The position numbers and the translations under genes are program-made. Positions 45,827 through 59,300 of a stretch of DNA of 64,000 nucleotides are shown here, in pieces. This stretch comes from Plumapathes pennacea. Its lineage: Eukaryota > Cnidaria > Anthozoa > Antipatharia > Myriopathidae. How positions within the stretch are numbered: position 1 is the first letter of the stretch; every line of letters begins with the position of its first letter. The stretch covers positions 5,100,067 through 5,164,066 of the forward strand of contig OZ038469.1 in the NCBI GenBank assembly GCA_964036295.1, given 5' to 3'. A model generated the notes under the pieces. The model was given only the letters and a program-made list of their open reading frames with translations. It searched no databases and was not told where the DNA came from.

Positions 45827-47404
45827 TTTCGAAAAAGTCAGTTATCCTTCGCGAGAAAGATTTCCTTTCAGTTCGGAAGACGTAAAAGCTGAACAAACGT
45901 TAACAAATTTTAATATAAACTAGAACAATACAACTATTATTATGTAATTATATGCAAGACATTTCAAATGTTTAATTCATGAAGGACATTACGGCTAACG
46001 CATGCGCACTTGTCGATCTTGTCGAGTCATTATTTTGCATTTGATGGCGCAATACGCACGTAAAATATCAAGTTTTTCTTTGTATTTTTTTCGAGTTTCT
46101 TTCGGTGAATCTGTCTTAAATTTTGCAGGCAAACGAAGATTATATCCGTTTTTTTTTGTAATATTTGATTTTAATGGAAATTTATGGAGCAGAAGTTTTT
46201 TTATTTGCAAAAAACATAAAGGCAGGATTTCACTAGGGACGTAGCGACAATATGGCGCCAGTAAGGACAACAGCGAATAGAAAAAGGCATTTTAGCATAA
46301 AGAATTTGGAAATGGTTTCTATTCCGTATCAGTTTTACTTTTCAAGCCTTAAGGCAGAAACAAACCTTGCTCGAAAAAAATTTATGCCTGCTTCCTTGTC
46401 ACTTATACTTGTCTCTTATAAATACCAGACAGGAGGAATCTCCAGTGATCTACATACTCAACGCGTGTCCTTAATATTTAATTACACATGGCTTTAAAAT
46501 TTTGAGTTAATTTTCTACATTAAGATTTCATGAGTTTCAGAGTCTAAATATATTATTCGAAAGTCACGCATAATCATCGACTGAGGACAAAAGAAGTTAT
46601 TCACTTTTGCTTTTTAATGTTTGGGGGTAAACAGAAACTTTGCACACTCACCCGATAAAAACGGCTGAACATTTACTATCGCTCATTACAACAGTTTTAT
46701 CACACTATTAATCAGTTATATTTATAACGCCATGTCCGGACCATATAAGGGTATAAGGTATCCAAAAGGGGGCAGCCAGAGTCATTCTTGATCCCCCAAG
46801 CCCCCTCAGTCGAATGTTTTAATAAACTAAAATGAACGCCCTTTGTGTAAAGAAGCTAAGATTAAACAATCTGTATTAGCTTATAAAAGGACCAGAAATT
46901 CAGTTCCGGAAAATTTATGGCACGTTGAAGCTGAACAGTGACTTGCACAAACGCCCTTACCCCGTATTCTAACTTTAATCTTTTTTGTCCAAGTTTTAAA
47001 TATAATAGAAAGACTAAAGACGGTAAGACTTTCACTGTTACCACGATCAACCATGCAACTACATTAATTAACCAGCATTTTTTTTTCTCTCGTGCCTGCA
47101 CGGTTTTGATCAAAAGCTAAAAAAGAAAGTTTGCTATACTACATTAGCTCAAATTATGAAATAGCTATGATACTACGCGCGTTCTGATTGGCTAAATAAC
47201 CATGTAAGATGAGAGTATATTACACGCTGACGTGTCACGTGATGTATTTTATTGACTATTAATTATTTTATAAAAGGAAATACATAAAGGGCTCGTGCAG
47301 TCTTGAAAAGTCCTTGAATTTGTATGACACCTAAAAAGCCCTTGAATTCTGACAGAAGTCCTTGAAAAAGTTATGAAATTTTTTAAAATTAATTAATTAC
47401 TTAA
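45827..47404. other. Intergenic, nothing recognised
   Basis: AT-rich sequence upstream of the LicD gene on its strand, so it should contain that gene's promoter near 45830-45900. Short frames such as 46002-46244 have no recognisable features. Bases 47160-47270 resemble the common TTCTGATTGGCT repeat also found at 43480. Confidence 0.4.
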
Positions 47405-47892
47405 AAGTATCAGGAAATGTGCCTTACTATCACAAAAGAGATTGGAAACAAAGAAGGAGAAGCCGCAGCTTATGGCAACCTTGGTGCTTGCAATATATGT
47501 CTTGGCCAGTACGACAAGGCTATTAAGTATGAGGAAGTACGCCTTGCTATCGCAAAAGAAATTGGAAACAGAGAAGGAGAAGGAACAGCTTATGGCAACC
47601 TTGGTTGCTGCAATAAATTTCTCGGTCAGTACGACAAGGCTATTAAATATCAGGAAATGTTCCTTACTATCGCAAAAGAGTTTGGAAACAGACAAGGAGA
47701 AGGAACAGCTTATGGCAACCTCGGTGTTTGCAATATATATCTTGGCCAGTACGAGAAGGCTTTAAGTACCAGGAAATGTGCCTTAGTGTCGCAAAAGAGA
47801 TTGCAGACAGAAAAGGAGAAGGAGTAACTTATGGCAACCTTGCAGGCTGCTATATATCTCTTGGGCAGTATTTCAAGGCTATTAAGTATCAA
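47405..47892 (+). pseudogene. TPR-CHAT relic: four TPR units, no CHAT domain
   Basis: Begins abruptly within a TPR unit (AAGTATCAGGAAATGTGCC). It carries about four 120-bp units most like units 6-8 of copy 2, for example GNLGACNICLGQYDKAIKYE against GNLGACNIYLGQYDEAIKYE. A one-base loss near 47762 (AAGGCTTTAAG for AAGGCTATTAAG) shifts the frame. At 47892 the repeat is joined directly to sequence that lies downstream of the intact genes, so the rest of the array, the linker and CHAT are deleted. No start codon context remains. Confidence 0.85.
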
Positions 47893-48608
47893 GCCGTCAT
47901 ACCGTAATAGAAAACACAACTTTAATAACAATCTAACAAGAACTGGAACATAAACAAGGATTTATCGGAGTATCCTGGTGTTATTTCAGTCAACAAGAGA
48001 AGGCCGTAACAAAGTTACCGTCGATTGATACTCACGTGGTTCTTTTCATTGAGTACCGGTTAATCATTCATAGAGCAAGTGAAAGAGGTGGGGGGGGGGG
48101 GGGGCGCTTATTAAAAAAAACACAGTGGAGGGGGGCGCTTATTGAAAGGGGGCGCTTATTCGAATTTTTACGGTATCACATTTAAACGTATGCTTTCGTC
48201 TTGCGTCATCCTTCATGTAGGTTAGTATATCAAGTTTTACATAATGAAAAACAAGACCTCGCCTGCAACCTGTAGTTTTACGAGCCAAACGAGTCATCTC
48301 TGATGCTCACTACTGACAAGGTCATTCCATTAATAATGGTAATAGGACTGAGTGGAGTACGATTCGGTCTGTAATCGTACGAGTGATCACGAAGGAAATG
48401 GCAATGTTTATGATTAACTGTAGTACAAATTTCAAACTATGAGTAATGAAGCAGATAAAAATAAAGCAGTGTCAAGTAATAAGCGATGATTGGGGAATTG
48501 ATTATAAAATCAGTGAATGCAGCCTGAGCTAGTGACATTCAGTGCTTGAGCCGTGTACCAGAAGCTGTTTTCCTGAACTTTTCGGTATTTGAGTAGGTAT
48601 CTTTCTGA
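47893..48608. repeat. 3'-flank fragment attached to the TPR relic
   Basis: Matches 7070-7960 and 23600-24535, with internal deletions (about 16 bp near 47908 and about 170 bp at 48391) and a G run at 48088-48104. It shows the relic was once a full duplication unit rather than an isolated exon copy. Confidence 0.85.
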
Positions 48609-50546
48609 CCTCTCCTCACAACTGGGCGGCTCCATATAAAGATTTCCTTACTGAAGTGAACTTCAACAACAAAATGTGGCGACGCACCAAAAAGATAAAG
48701 GCTTAAAAAAATTATTGGGAGGATAACTTGATCAAATATTCTTCGAAACAAAACCTGTCTTACGATGTGTTCACATAACTTTGTGTACCCAGCCAGCAGG
48801 TTCTCCATATGGGTTGTATTCTCGGCGCGTTCGACTTTTTCGGTGCGGACGAGCTGGGGCGAGTGCTAAAATCGCACTCTAAATTTAAAATGTATGAACA
48901 AGGTGAAATTGAATCTGTATTCTGCAGTTTAATAGATTTTCAACGATGGGCTCTTTGCATGGGAACTGGCACGAGCTTCAAAACGAGGCTGACCTGGCAA
49001 ACCTGAGAAAGCTTTCTTGGAAATTTGTGCATGCAAGTCCCCAAATAAAACATGTGCATCTCCTCTGAGGACGCCTTGGTGCTTTAGAGCAATAAGAAAA
49101 TCTCTTGTCTCATGTTTGACAAATTTTGTGTCAGGTTAGCCTCGCTTTGAATCCAAGATGGCGGCACTGTGGGAAGAGCCCATTTTAAATAGTCTTGCTA
49201 TGATGATTGTTCTCCGAGAGGCACGCACGTCCCTTGAGTTGCCTCTCGTGGTTGGTGCATGAATATTTAATAATTACTTCACCTGCTAAACTTGCAGTTG
49301 GAAAACAAACATTTCCAGCAAACTGTCTTGCAACAATTACTTCTCTCTCAGTTATTATCACCACAATATACTCCAGTAAAATCGCATTGAAAGCAAGGAG
49401 AACTCGTTTCGAGGTTTCTGAGTTTACCGGGACTTCAGCCCTAATATTTAATAGAAGATATATATTACATCAGTTATTGAAAGGAGAGGAAGAAGCCGGA
49501 TATCCTAACACAGCTCTATTTCACATATCTACAGTAACGCAGAATTAAAATTGCGGTCCAAGTCAGTACCGCAAAGGGTATAGGTCGCCATTTTGGTGCG
49601 CTAAACTTGATGGCTAACATGGTGGCCGCATACAAAGCTACGTCAACTTTCTTCAAAAAAAGGATTGATTATCTTAGTTATAATACAGTCAACCCTCTCT
49701 CTCTAAGCGGACACCTCTCTAAGGCGGACAGCATGCAGATTTGGTCCTTGCTAATTTTCACTTATTTCTCTGTAACCGAACTCTTCCTAAGGCGGACACC
49801 TCTTAAAGTGGACACCTCTCTAAGGAGGACACTAAATGATAGTCTCGTGGGTGTCCGCCTTAGAGATAGTTCACTGTACATAATAAATATCTATTTAACG
49901 TTAAGACCGACAAGTGATGTATTTTGATTATATTTATCAATGACAGAAATCAAATGATGATGATAATGATGACGATAATAGTCAAAAGTTTGAATGCAAT
50001 TATCTAAAAGTACACTCAGCGGCGCACAACCGTGCAGATCACCAATAGCAATCCAAATCTACAATATTGCAGCTGTATCATTCCCAGTAGGCCTGAAGTC
50101 TAGTGCTGGCAAATGAACAAGTGAATGAATAGCTAACTCAAGCTAGGGTTTAGTAGAACTGTCGATTCGCTCACTGCACGGTGCCGCTTTCCTGGATTCA
50201 AAGCGAGGCTAACCTGGCACGAAATTCGCTAGAAATGAAACAAGATAGTTTCCTATCACTCTAAAGCACTAAGGCGTCTACAGGGGAGATGCACATGTTT
50301 CATTTGCGGAGTTATATACACAAATTTTCAAGGTAAACTTCCCAGTTATGCCAGGACAGCCTCGTTTTGAAGCTCGTGCCAGTGCCCGTGCGAAGAGCCC
50401 ATTACATAGCCTGCCCCCAAAAGTGTTCATTGCGGTACGTTGTTACCGAGTTACCCTTAATGATAAGGCAGTTACTTACAACATCTACCACCCTTGCTTG
50501 CTACACGCAAGTGATGCCGCTCTTTGGATTGCTCCGCTTTGTAATT
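48609..50546. other. Intergenic, repeat-filled, no gene
   Basis: An inverted pair of about 215 bp lies at about 48948-49165 and 50190-50400 (shared GGTTAGCCTCGCTTTGAATC at one end and GCTCTTYGCAYGGG at the other). Between them is the repeat described at 49688-49880. No conserved protein is seen. Confidence 0.55.
49688..49880. repeat. GCGGACACCTCTCTAAG-type repeat
   Basis: Several degenerate copies of CTAAGGCGGACACCTCTCTA run through this stretch and end in an inverted copy, GTCCGCCTTAGAGA. Related sequences occur at about 60185-60240 and 63420-63560 inside introns of the two conserved genes. It resembles a widespread family of short animal inverted-repeat elements. Confidence 0.55.
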
Positions 50547-53500
50547 CTACTGAAGGTTCGCCTGCATAAACTTCTGTAAGGCGTCTAGCCGGGCATCAAT
50601 TTCCATCATGTCGGCCGACCTGTCAAACGACTCCGCAGTAGCTTGTTCTGTGCAACAAATAAAACACAAACGTATAAGTGGTTGCTGTGGCTTGACCACC
50701 AGCAAAGCATTTTCACGCTAATCCTGGATAAGGTCTAAATTTTGTCGTAAGCCTAGTTTGTAAGCAGTGGTAAAGTTCAGTAACAACGGGCTCTTCAGCC
50801 CTTCAGACTGCATTTTAGCCACCAACAGATTAAGACTAGAAGCTCGGTAAATACCAACGAGATAGACATCGCGGAAACACGTTTTTCGACCGTGCGATCA
50901 CCTTATTTTGAGTCAGCGGTCAATACACGAAACTGTGGATTCAAGTGCAGATTTGTAGTTTTAATTGGTGTAACGCTCGTAAAACCTCAATATTTGACTT
51001 TATCTTCAAACCGAGTAACTTTATCATAATCTTCAGCATAACCCCCAAGAACAGAATCTGCATTTGTATGTTTGCGTATGTTTGCGTATGTGTGTATATT
51101 TAACAATTATATAGCCAACTCCCAAGTAGCTATTTTATTTCCGACAAAAGTGGGCAAAAATTGGGTTCGCGCGCCATTTTGTTTTACCGGAAACCGCCGG
51201 GAGGTGAATAGTACTTGATATTCCGAGATTGAGGAGCCAATCAGAGCAGCGCGCGAAAAGTACTATTCACTTGTGTGGTATATACTAAACTTGTATGTTT
51301 ACTTATGTACGAGTCAATTATCTATCTTACGTATTTGACAATAATGTTCACTATATCAGTTGTGACGCGGTGTACAAAGCACTTTATTTAACCCACTATA
51401 GGTTTTTTCTTGTATATCCTCCACTATGTATTTTTTCATTTTTTTTTAACTTCTTTAACTGTGACCTAAAAATAAACTATTGTGATTCTGATTCTGAACC
51501 CCAATACAAAGAAAAATACTCTTCAGTTCCCAGGGCTAGTCTATAGCTCATGCTAGTCGTGTTGTGAGTAGTATGGTGTGATGGTGTGGGTTATTTGGAG
51601 TAGGTTTTGGCATTTCGTGAGCTTTTACCTGCCCTGTGTGCCGTGTGGCGTTGTCTCTTGTCCGTGGGTCTGTACATAACAGGACTCTGGTCCGGGGTGC
51701 TGGAATACCTGAGACAAAGTATGTCAAGGATACAAAACGGTTTACTACAACGAAATGCAAAGACTTGACTTCGTCTGCAGCAAAAGTACGACCATGGTTA
51801 AGTCAGAGGTGCAGGTCTGGCGTCGCGTTGTGTGGTGTTGCTGGTGTTACTGTGCTTGACCAGTACTGTCACTGAAGCTTCACATTCCGACTGCAAGCGT
51901 TTGTTTGTGTATCAGACGACGACCTTTTGCGGGAAGCTAATTTTTGCAAACGATAATGACGGAGAACCTGATGATGGTAGTGGCGGTGCTGGTGATTAAT
52001 TACTACTGCAGACACAACCGTTTCTCTTAATATCAAAATCGGAATTCTCAACACACGAGTCCAAAAATAACACACGTTTCATTCCCGAGGGGAGGGGGGA
52101 ATCCCACATAAAGAAAGACGGGGATGCTCGTCGGGAATTTTCGTTTTGACCCCTAAAAGGTACTAAATCCGAGATTTCGTTGTTCAAATCAAGCCGTCCT
52201 GAGCCGACCAGAAAATTGAATTAAAATAATCGAACCAGGATCATTTGTCGGGGGATTCTCATGCGGATGGCCCTGAAGACGAATAATTCACTAATATTGT
52301 CAGTAATTCAAACTTATTGGCGCTTCCGAAAACGTTGCCAGAACTGACTTGAAATGCCCGCGAGCACTATTTTCTAATGTGTGAGTTACAAGCATTTGTT
52401 CAAGGATACGGAGTTGTGTGAACCCTTCGCTCCTTGTGATGGCCCTGCAAGAACACATGAGACGCTGTCTGGTTACGAAAACAAACAAACAAACAAACAA
52501 ACAAGGAACAACTACTGCACCATCACAAACCGCGTTGAAAAGAATGGTCTTTATCAGAAAGTAAACAATCAAAAACGAATCATTCCACGCATGCATTATT
52601 ATCTAGTGTTGAACACTTACAGTATGTTTTGCCACAATTGCGTTTGCAGTCATGTAGTTGATTCGTTTGAGAACATTGTAAAGTAGCTCCAGTGATTGGT
52701 TCGCAAGCAATCACAACACTTTTCCTTCACAACGTATTTTTTCCGCGTTGCCCGGCGTTAACTTAACTAGACCCTCTCGCCGTAGATTCTTTGCGCGCCC
52801 AGCGACTGACGGCGGCCATTTTCGTATGTTACGAAAATGGCGGATTCTCATGTTTTTCTTCGTTTTATCGTAAAATAAATCAGCACAAACTCAGAAAGTG
52901 TACTGAATACGGCACACAGCGACAGTCAGATCGATCAGTTATAACGTGGGCGCCTAAGGAAAGACGAGCTCCGGATGGAAATATATACATGGGCGCGCAA
53001 AGCATCTACGGTGAGAGGGTCTCTTTCAATGTTTCTTCTTTACATCTGTGAACATTTTTGTGTAAAAAAAATCCAAGGCTGAATTTGGTTTCCAACACAT
53101 AGAAAAGTGTAATAAATCAGTAGCAAAATCGGTAATAGCACTTTTAGGCCAAAAGAAACTAATTTTCGTCTTAAACGAGTGAGTCGGATGGAAAGGAGTT
53201 GCTAATTCATCTTTCAACTTTCGGGAGCCCTAAAAATTGCGGAGCAAATATTTTGGCGTGCAAACGTTAATGACTGTGGTTTATAGGGCCCCTTTAACTC
53301 TTCCACTACTTAGTTCAAAATGCATATTCTCCCAACCTTTTAAGAGGAAATTGCATGAGTGATGTAGTGAAAATTGATAGTTTAATCAGCTATCATTTGA
53401 ACAAGGTACCAAGAGCCACCTTCTCCTTACTGTATGATATATTTGAGCTGCCAAAACTGAAGGAGAAAATTGAACTTGATCACTCTTGGGAGCGAAAGGT

Positions 53501-56308
53501 TCAAGACCAAAATAGCAGTTTGCGAACGAAATTTCGTTTCTCTTCTTGTTGTTATCGCTGTTGTTCTTTTTGTTGCAGAATGACTGAACTTGACAATTTG
53601 TGGGTGGGTGGGGAGGGGGGGGGGGGAAGGGGTATAAGCGATTGGCTTATATGTAATTCTCGACAAATCGGGATAAAATGCATCAAGGAGAAAAAAGTTG
53701 CACTAGTGTACTGACGTCAGGTTGTTATTGCAAAAACTGATTTAGGAGTTGTCACGTGGAGTCAAGCTGTATACTCACCCCATCCGAAGCGTCCGGGCTG
53801 GACCACACTGGCGCCGACCTTCCCTTGATAGCACTCCGTGATTTTCGTGCTTGTGGTTGCCTATGTGTCCTGCAGTAGAATCGTGCTGTATTGTCACGCA
53901 TAGTTCCATGTACACATGCACATGGTACGGTAAACACATTAATTATAAACAGCACAGCCTAACACGTCACGAGAAACGAATAATAGAGCCGTAAGTACAC
54001 CGCCAATCAGAGGCTGTACGAAAACACTTTCGACCAATCAGAAGTCAAATTAATTGATGTTTGGTTTTACTTTGAAAAAGAAACCAATCAGCAGCGCTAG
54101 GAAACGCCATCGTCACTTGCTTTATACTTGCGCGGGAATATCGCAACCAGTTTGTGCTTTTGTTCCTGATTGGCCAAAAATGCTCCTAAACTTGTTTGGG
54201 CCAATCGGAAAGCGTAGCAAACGTCAAACGTAAAAGAACGGCACAACTGCTGTAATTCCCGTGTATTCCCAAGCTACAGGATAGCCATATAAGGGAACGC
54301 GCCCAAAAATACTCGCAAACTACGTGAACTGTATCAATACTCGCCTTCTTACGGGCCTCCCTTCAGAAGCATCCGAATGACCTGAAACTGAAGACCGCGA
54401 CGAACACCGCGACCTCACACTACCAGTTGACGAAGTTCTGACAAGTCTTCCTCCTGAATACCAAGACATAACACACAATAAGACAACAATGAATATAATA
54501 AAACAAGATCAAATACACAGGGACCTAACACTATCAATTGACGAAGTTCTGACAAGTCTTCCTCCTGAATACCAGCACATAACACAATAAAACAACGAAT
54601 ACAACAAAACAACAGCAAATTAAGACACAGGGACCTCAAACTACCCGTTCACCAACTTCTGACAAGTCTTCCTCCTGAATACCAACACGTAACACAATAA
54701 AACAACAATGAAATAAAATATAATAACGAAATAGAATAGCAACTGCAACACATCCAGGACATGAAACTACCAGTGACATAAAAAGAAAGCAGTCAAATAT
54801 CCAGTGTTATGGATGAAAGAGAAAAACAAGTGCTATAATGATGAACATTTTTGTAGGGCCTCTAGTGATTTTTTTTTACATTTTGTAAATACTGAAAGAG
54901 CAACCCTGTTGAAATAAAGGTGTCTACCTATCTATCTAACATATTAAAGTAGATGGGTGAGCGGGAATATTTGATCTTTACAGTTAAAAAACGCGCCTTT
55001 CGCAAATTTTGTAACGGAGAATGAACATGAAACAAACCTGATAAAGGAAGCTTAACGGTCGAACGCTCGGAAGAGAGGGAACGCGAGCGATGCCTGGTCG
55101 CACTACCACCAGATGATGACCGCCTGCGGCTGAACAATGCAACGAGTGTAAGAACTACATCACGCTAAACGCCCGGGGGGGGGGGGGGGGGTGTTCTCCT
55201 TATAATTTTGGGTGTGGGCCTGCCCCACGGTTCTTCAAACCCTATTTCAAACCAAAATATACGATTTTCCATACCCTATTTTAGACCGGACTCCAAAATG
55301 TGTACCCTATTGACAAAAATACAAATTCTACACCCTATTTTGGCCTGAAATGCTTGAAAACAATACCCTTTGTCGCGGGATATACCTATATGGCTTATAT
55401 CTGGGAGTACCTCCCCTAAACGCAACGTGTCAGTAACCGCACGCGAAAACGCACATAGGTACACGCACAAGTTCTTCTCTCACATTGAAAAACGGGCTAG
55501 ACGGAAAGGCAAGCACGTGCTCTTACCCTCGGGCCTGGCTGGCTTCTCTCTGTTTTCTTTGGCGCTCTTTAACGTATCTGTTTGAATGTTACGGACAATG
55601 CACGCTCATAATAAATGGAACCTACCAAATGACCTAACAATACACAATTCTGTCTGTCGATTTACCCGATCTGAGGCCAATAATTTTCCGCCTCATTTTG
55701 AACCGAGTTATTTATCTTGTCGAGTGATTGATTGCACAGGGGAAATTCTAGTGGTCATAAGTGTTAGTCAAGTCCTTAATTGACAGATTCCTTAATTCAA
55801 CCACTCTTGTGTAAAGCAGTTATGTTGTTTAGTGTTCTCTGTGTATTCACCAAACCGTGAGATAATATATATCCGGGATATATATAGAGGATATTGCATG
55901 GCCAAGCGGAGATACGAATTTTATTTTCGAGTGGTAAAAACAACATTTTACGAACGAGCGCTGCGCGAGTGTAATTTTCTTATTATTAGACACGAGTGTT
56001 TGACGAAGAAAATGCACAAACAACCGTGCAAAAGTGGGAAATTATGCCATCGATATCCTCACTAGTGAGGATATGGAAAATACGCCACTCGGGTCCCGGA
56101 TGTAGTTTCGTATGGATTTTACGCACGGTACATTTGCCAGTAAAACACTCCTGTCTTTATAATAATGACCGTTCATATTAGGTACCACGAATTCTGTACA
56201 AGCAAGTAATCTTACAGCACACACTGTTCTTAAATCTCGATGAATAATTGAAGGATACGCTGTGGGGTCAAACAAGGGGGCACGAGGACCTGCAAAAAAA
56301 AAAAAACA

Positions 56309-56339
<31 letters not shown>

Positions 56340-59300
56340 CAAAAACAAACAAACAAACAAAAAAAAAACATTACATGTTTAATCAGACGGAGGGTTTCGT
56401 TTAGTCGTCCGACACACAAAGCATTACACGCTATTAATATATATTAGATATGCTTGATGGTGCATGGCGATGTCCTGCTGGATGCCCATCATAAATACAG
56501 GCAACTAATCTTATTTATTTTTAGAAGAATAATATAGTATTTTTTAGAATTTTAGATAGAGTTATATATTTATCTTTTAACATTTAAACATGTATAGATT
56601 TGTTTGCTCTACAGCTAAATACACTTGACACTGAAATAAAGTTCATGTATGTATGTATGTATGTATGTATGTATGTATGCATGTATGTATGTATGCATCT
56701 ATGTATGTATGTATGTATGTATGTTTACTTTAGCGTCTAACATACCAACTGGGGACGGAGTTCTCGTGCGCCCACCTACAGCGGACTTGGTCGGCGGTCT
56801 TCTTTCCTGTGACAAGGAGCGCCTGTTTTCTTTGCCCTTTCTTGCGGACGACACGCGCGGGGAGGGCGTCGCTCGAGATCTGCTCCTGTCACCGAACAAA
56901 AAGTACAAAACAAAAAGTATAGGATCAAATGAAAGCGGACAAAAACCCCTCCTCAGCGCAGCTAAACATTGGGAAAATGGTGCGATAGATGTCAACCCGC
57001 CAAAATTACGCGTTAGAAAAAATGCGCAGCAACTAATGAGAAATTACGCTTTTCGGGAAGACTGTCGAAAACCAAAATCAAAGCAATCACAGAGCCAATC
57101 AATTAGGCGAGAAAATCAGAAGTATGAGCAAAACCAAAACCAATAAGTGCGATTGGTTTTACTAACCAATCAGCAGTGAGAGAACACGCCGTCGCCACTT
57201 GCTTTCTTGAGTGAGAATATATCACATCCAGGATTTGTTTTTGCTCTTGATTGGTCAAGAATGTTGCTAAATTTGTTAGGACCAATCGGAAAGCATAGCA
57301 AACGCAATCATTCAACTCCCAAATTAACATGCTACTATCAAATCTACCGTTCGATGTGATTTCGAGTAAAGTGTGCAGGATGTAGTAATCAGCTTCTACT
57401 TTATTGACGCAAAAGCACCTTGGCAGAGAAAAGTAAAATTGCATTCTTTTTTGGCACATTGGTAAACAGAAATATAAAAACATTCTGAGATACATAAATG
57501 TTGTCATTTCATCCTTTTTAAGACGCACTTCTTCCTGTCTTTTGAATGAATGAAATACAGGCTTTCTTTAGTGATTGATTATTCTACGCGCAGCAAACAG
57601 ATTCTCAATTTTATATACTTACCCTCGTTTGAGAACTGCCAACTCGTTTGTCAGGCTTCGGCACCTGGCTCTTAAGTTTCTTTCATTGGCCCGCACTTCT
57701 TCAAGCTGCAAAAGATAACAGCTGTGAGAGATGGCAGTGTGCTACATCCGAACTAAACCCAACCAGTATAATGAGTGGGATCCTGGCTTTAGTTCAGATG
57801 CAAAGCAGACGCTGGGTCCAGAGATTAGAATATCTTACAAAAGTATGCAGTGTGGTGTTTGCGGGAAACTCTTTCTTCAGTTTACTGTAAAAATGCTATT
57901 AATCTGTTTCTAGTTTCATGTGAGCAAAAGATAGCATTACCTCTGCAACCAAGTTCTTGAATTCTTGGTTTTTCTTGCTGAGAATCCTTTGGTACTTGTT
58001 CTTCTCTTTCAATAATTGGCTCTGATTGAGAATACAATACAATACAATACAATATTTACCCATGTATCACTCAGGAGCCATATAGCTCGTTAATAAGAGA
58101 AATACAACAGAATAATCTACTTTTTCCCACTCAACTATGCAGTAACATGGATTGAGCACAGGATAAAGGGGTGCTTACTTCAAGGTTCTGCACGACCTTC
58201 TTGAGGACCCTGATTTCTTTTCCAGTGTTTGCTTTTCCAACATGCTTCATCTCACGTTTGTAGGAGTCAAACTCTAAGAGCAGTTGTTCATTTTCTTGAT
58301 TCAACTTGTCAAATCTGTGTCATGATACCAAAGGCAGATTTTTATGTTAGTATAAATTATTTATTTCGTGTGCTTGTCTGGCAACTTGCACAAGTCAAGA
58401 CATGTAAGAGAAACAAGGAAATAGTCTGATGGATTGAAGCAGATAAGTAGAATAGAGTATAGAAAACCTAAAGCAAATATAGAGTAGTGTAACTTAGTTT
58501 TCTAGGTGTGTAATTGATTTCAGGTTCAGGATTTTGTTTGGTTGTTAATATATTGGTTTGCTGAGCAGTGGTGGAAGACTACGAGAAGTGTTACATCAGC
58601 CCATTAAAGGATGCATACTCTTTTTGTAGACGTGATTGTGGAGCACTTCTGGAACCCTTCTTGAGCTAAAAGTCACACAAAGAACACTAATGTTAGCCAA
58701 TGTCCAAAATCTTAGCAAATGTTTGTCATTCCTGACTCAAAATGACATGACATGACACCTCAGGCTTTTGGAGTGCCAGAAATAAAAAGAGCATCAAAAT
58801 ATATGTAGACGAAGTTTCAGGCCCATAGAATAAAGGAGTTTATTACACGACTTCACATTTTCGAGTGCAAATAATGGTGAAAACGAGTATGGGAGTGTAT
58901 TGCACTCGTCAGGAACCAGATCAACTGGTTTATTAGCTTACATGATCAAGTTTCTCAAGCAAAGTGTACGAACATGTCATCTTTTTGCATGTGGCTAGAG
59001 CGTTTGGCCCTGCTTCATTTGTCGTATAATAAACAATATATTACACAAAAAGTCGTGCAATATGGCTGTATTTTTACTCGTCAGTTTTATTTTTTCTCAC
59101 CTGAAGCAGGCTCAAAAAAATAAAACCGACTCGTAAAAATACTCTGCTGTACTGCACTCCTTCCCATGTAATAACCCCTTTATAGGTAGTCATATGAATG
59201 CAAGTATAATTAATGATTTAGTCCCCATGAGTGATGCTTAAAATTGTACCAAGAATAAGATTGTACAAGCCGTTAGAAGAGTGCAATTTGGTTAAAAATG

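Larger units (their letters stand above)
53779..56289 (-). other. CCDC61: Candidate 3' exons of the CCDC61-like gene
   Basis: Three stretches have acceptor and donor signals and fitting composition. Stretch 56289 leftwards (donor perhaps at 56216) encodes PRAPLFDPTA, like the FDPTA motif in vertebrate CCDC61. Stretch 55038-55129 encodes RRRSSSGGSATRHRSRSLSS. Stretch 53779-53869 encodes RQPQARKSRSAIKGRSAPVW. Their phases do not all join as written, so at least one boundary is wrong or an exon is missing. Cnidarian transcripts would settle this. Confidence 0.5.

Noticed and set aside
56649-57146. 165-codon plus-strand frame starting in the ATGT microsatellite
   Set aside because: It begins as a repeat translation and runs antisense to a well-supported CCDC61 exon (56746-56885).
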